Shown piece by piece: positions 63,935 through 64,000 of a stretch of 64,000 bases of DNA (position 1 is the first letter of the stretch; the number at the start of each line of letters is the position of its first letter). Origin of the DNA: an uncultured Balneola sp. (GTDB lineage Bacteria > Bacteroidota > Rhodothermia > Balneolales > Balneolaceae). The stretch lies in NCBI GenBank assembly GCA_902529115.1, contig CABZVB010000001.1, positions 1-64,000 on the forward strand, read 5' to 3'. The translations under genes were made by a program, and so were the position numbers. Below the pieces are notes generated by a model. It had not been told where the DNA came from. It worked only from the letters and a program-made list of their open reading frames with translations, and did not search any database.

Positions 63935-64000
63935 TTAGCCTTTTATTTCTGTTATTAACTCAATTTCTCTTAATATATAATCGCGGTTTAAACACTCTTC
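63935..64000 (-). CDS. Partial coding sequence at window edge, possibly PurS C-terminus
   Basis: An open frame runs from the window edge to a TAA at 63935-63937, coding for 21 residues, CLNRDYILREIELITEIKG at the end. Its position 18 bases before purQ and a LxNxx-I-(E)-like spacing toward EI are like the end of PurS. Too short to be sure; the upstream part is outside the window. Confidence 0.4.
   Translation of the reverse strand, partial: EECLNRDYILREIELITEIKG

Noticed and set aside
1-64000. tRNA genes, rRNA, CRISPR arrays, insertion sequences, integrase or attachment sites
   Set aside because: No cloverleaf/GTTCGA-type arms, direct-repeat arrays, transposases or terminal inverted repeats were recognised by reading.

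Overview
The window is a gene-dense, AT-rich (roughly 40% GC by eye) bacterial chromosome segment with no phage, insertion sequence, CRISPR array, rRNA or tRNA that I could see. The gene content points to the Bacteroidota/FCB group, and I would guess the Balneolota/Rhodothermota side of it. The pointers are a DUF4270 lipoprotein beside a one-domain glycogen synthase, an HU-domain/SPOR membrane protein in a Tol-like operon, a ten-Asp-box VPS10-type secreted protein, a TopA ending in GRYGPY repeats instead of zinc fingers, a relic of a type IX secretion C-terminal domain, and ComA/ComB enzymes as in sulfonate- or sulfonolipid-making relatives. The taxonomic guess is inference; no rRNA is present to settle it.

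Layout. (1) 28-6800, + strand: thiN-like, pepP, dnaX-ybaB-recR and an M1 peptidase, ending in a hairpin terminator. (2) 6880-8083: an unrecognised winged-helix-like protein with a promoter/palindrome, then a decayed T9SS-type C-terminal domain. (3) 8085-13206: topA, a Bcp-like peroxiredoxin, a NUDIX hydrolase and AMP nucleosidase. (4) 13259-35232, - strand: 17 co-directional, mostly touching or overlapping genes. In transcription order these are gcvT, comB, ftsK, lolA, YbhN-type flippase, outer-membrane barrel, HU, HU-SPOR, ExbB/TolQ, ExbD/TolR, TonB, S41 protease, VPS10-type protein, copA, copper-chaperone-like protein, alkD-like and a haem-type TonB receptor. (5) 35415-46125: flavin reductase-like, mrp, glutamate dehydrogenase, dinB, mscS, glgP, ispE and a CCA/poly(A) polymerase. 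(6) 46262-50786: a sugar nucleotidyltransferase, a small unlisted membrane ORF, a membrane-anchored Mur ligase-like protein and a LolC/E permease. (7) 50950-61756, + strand: glgB-malQ (terminator), comA, one-domain glycogen synthase, DUF4270 lipoprotein, outer-membrane protein, TPR protein (terminator) and rho. (8) 62043-64000, - strand: rhodanese, lptB-type ATPase, purQ and the tail of a gene that may be purS.

Themes. Envelope biology dominates: Lol transport (LolA, LolC/E), LptB, Tol/Ton energisation, FtsK and a SPOR protein. Glycogen turnover is represented by GlgP, GlgB and MalQ, but no GlgC or two-domain GlgA is seen here. Both ComA and ComB are present but unlinked, predicting sulfolactate synthesis from PEP and sulfite. 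The most unusual points are a DnaX without its zinc module but with a -1 slippery site leading almost at once to a stop, the two-HU-protein/Tol operon, the Mur ligase with a membrane N-terminus, the copper operon containing an alkylation-repair gene, and a 52-codon membrane ORF not captured by ordinary length cut-offs.
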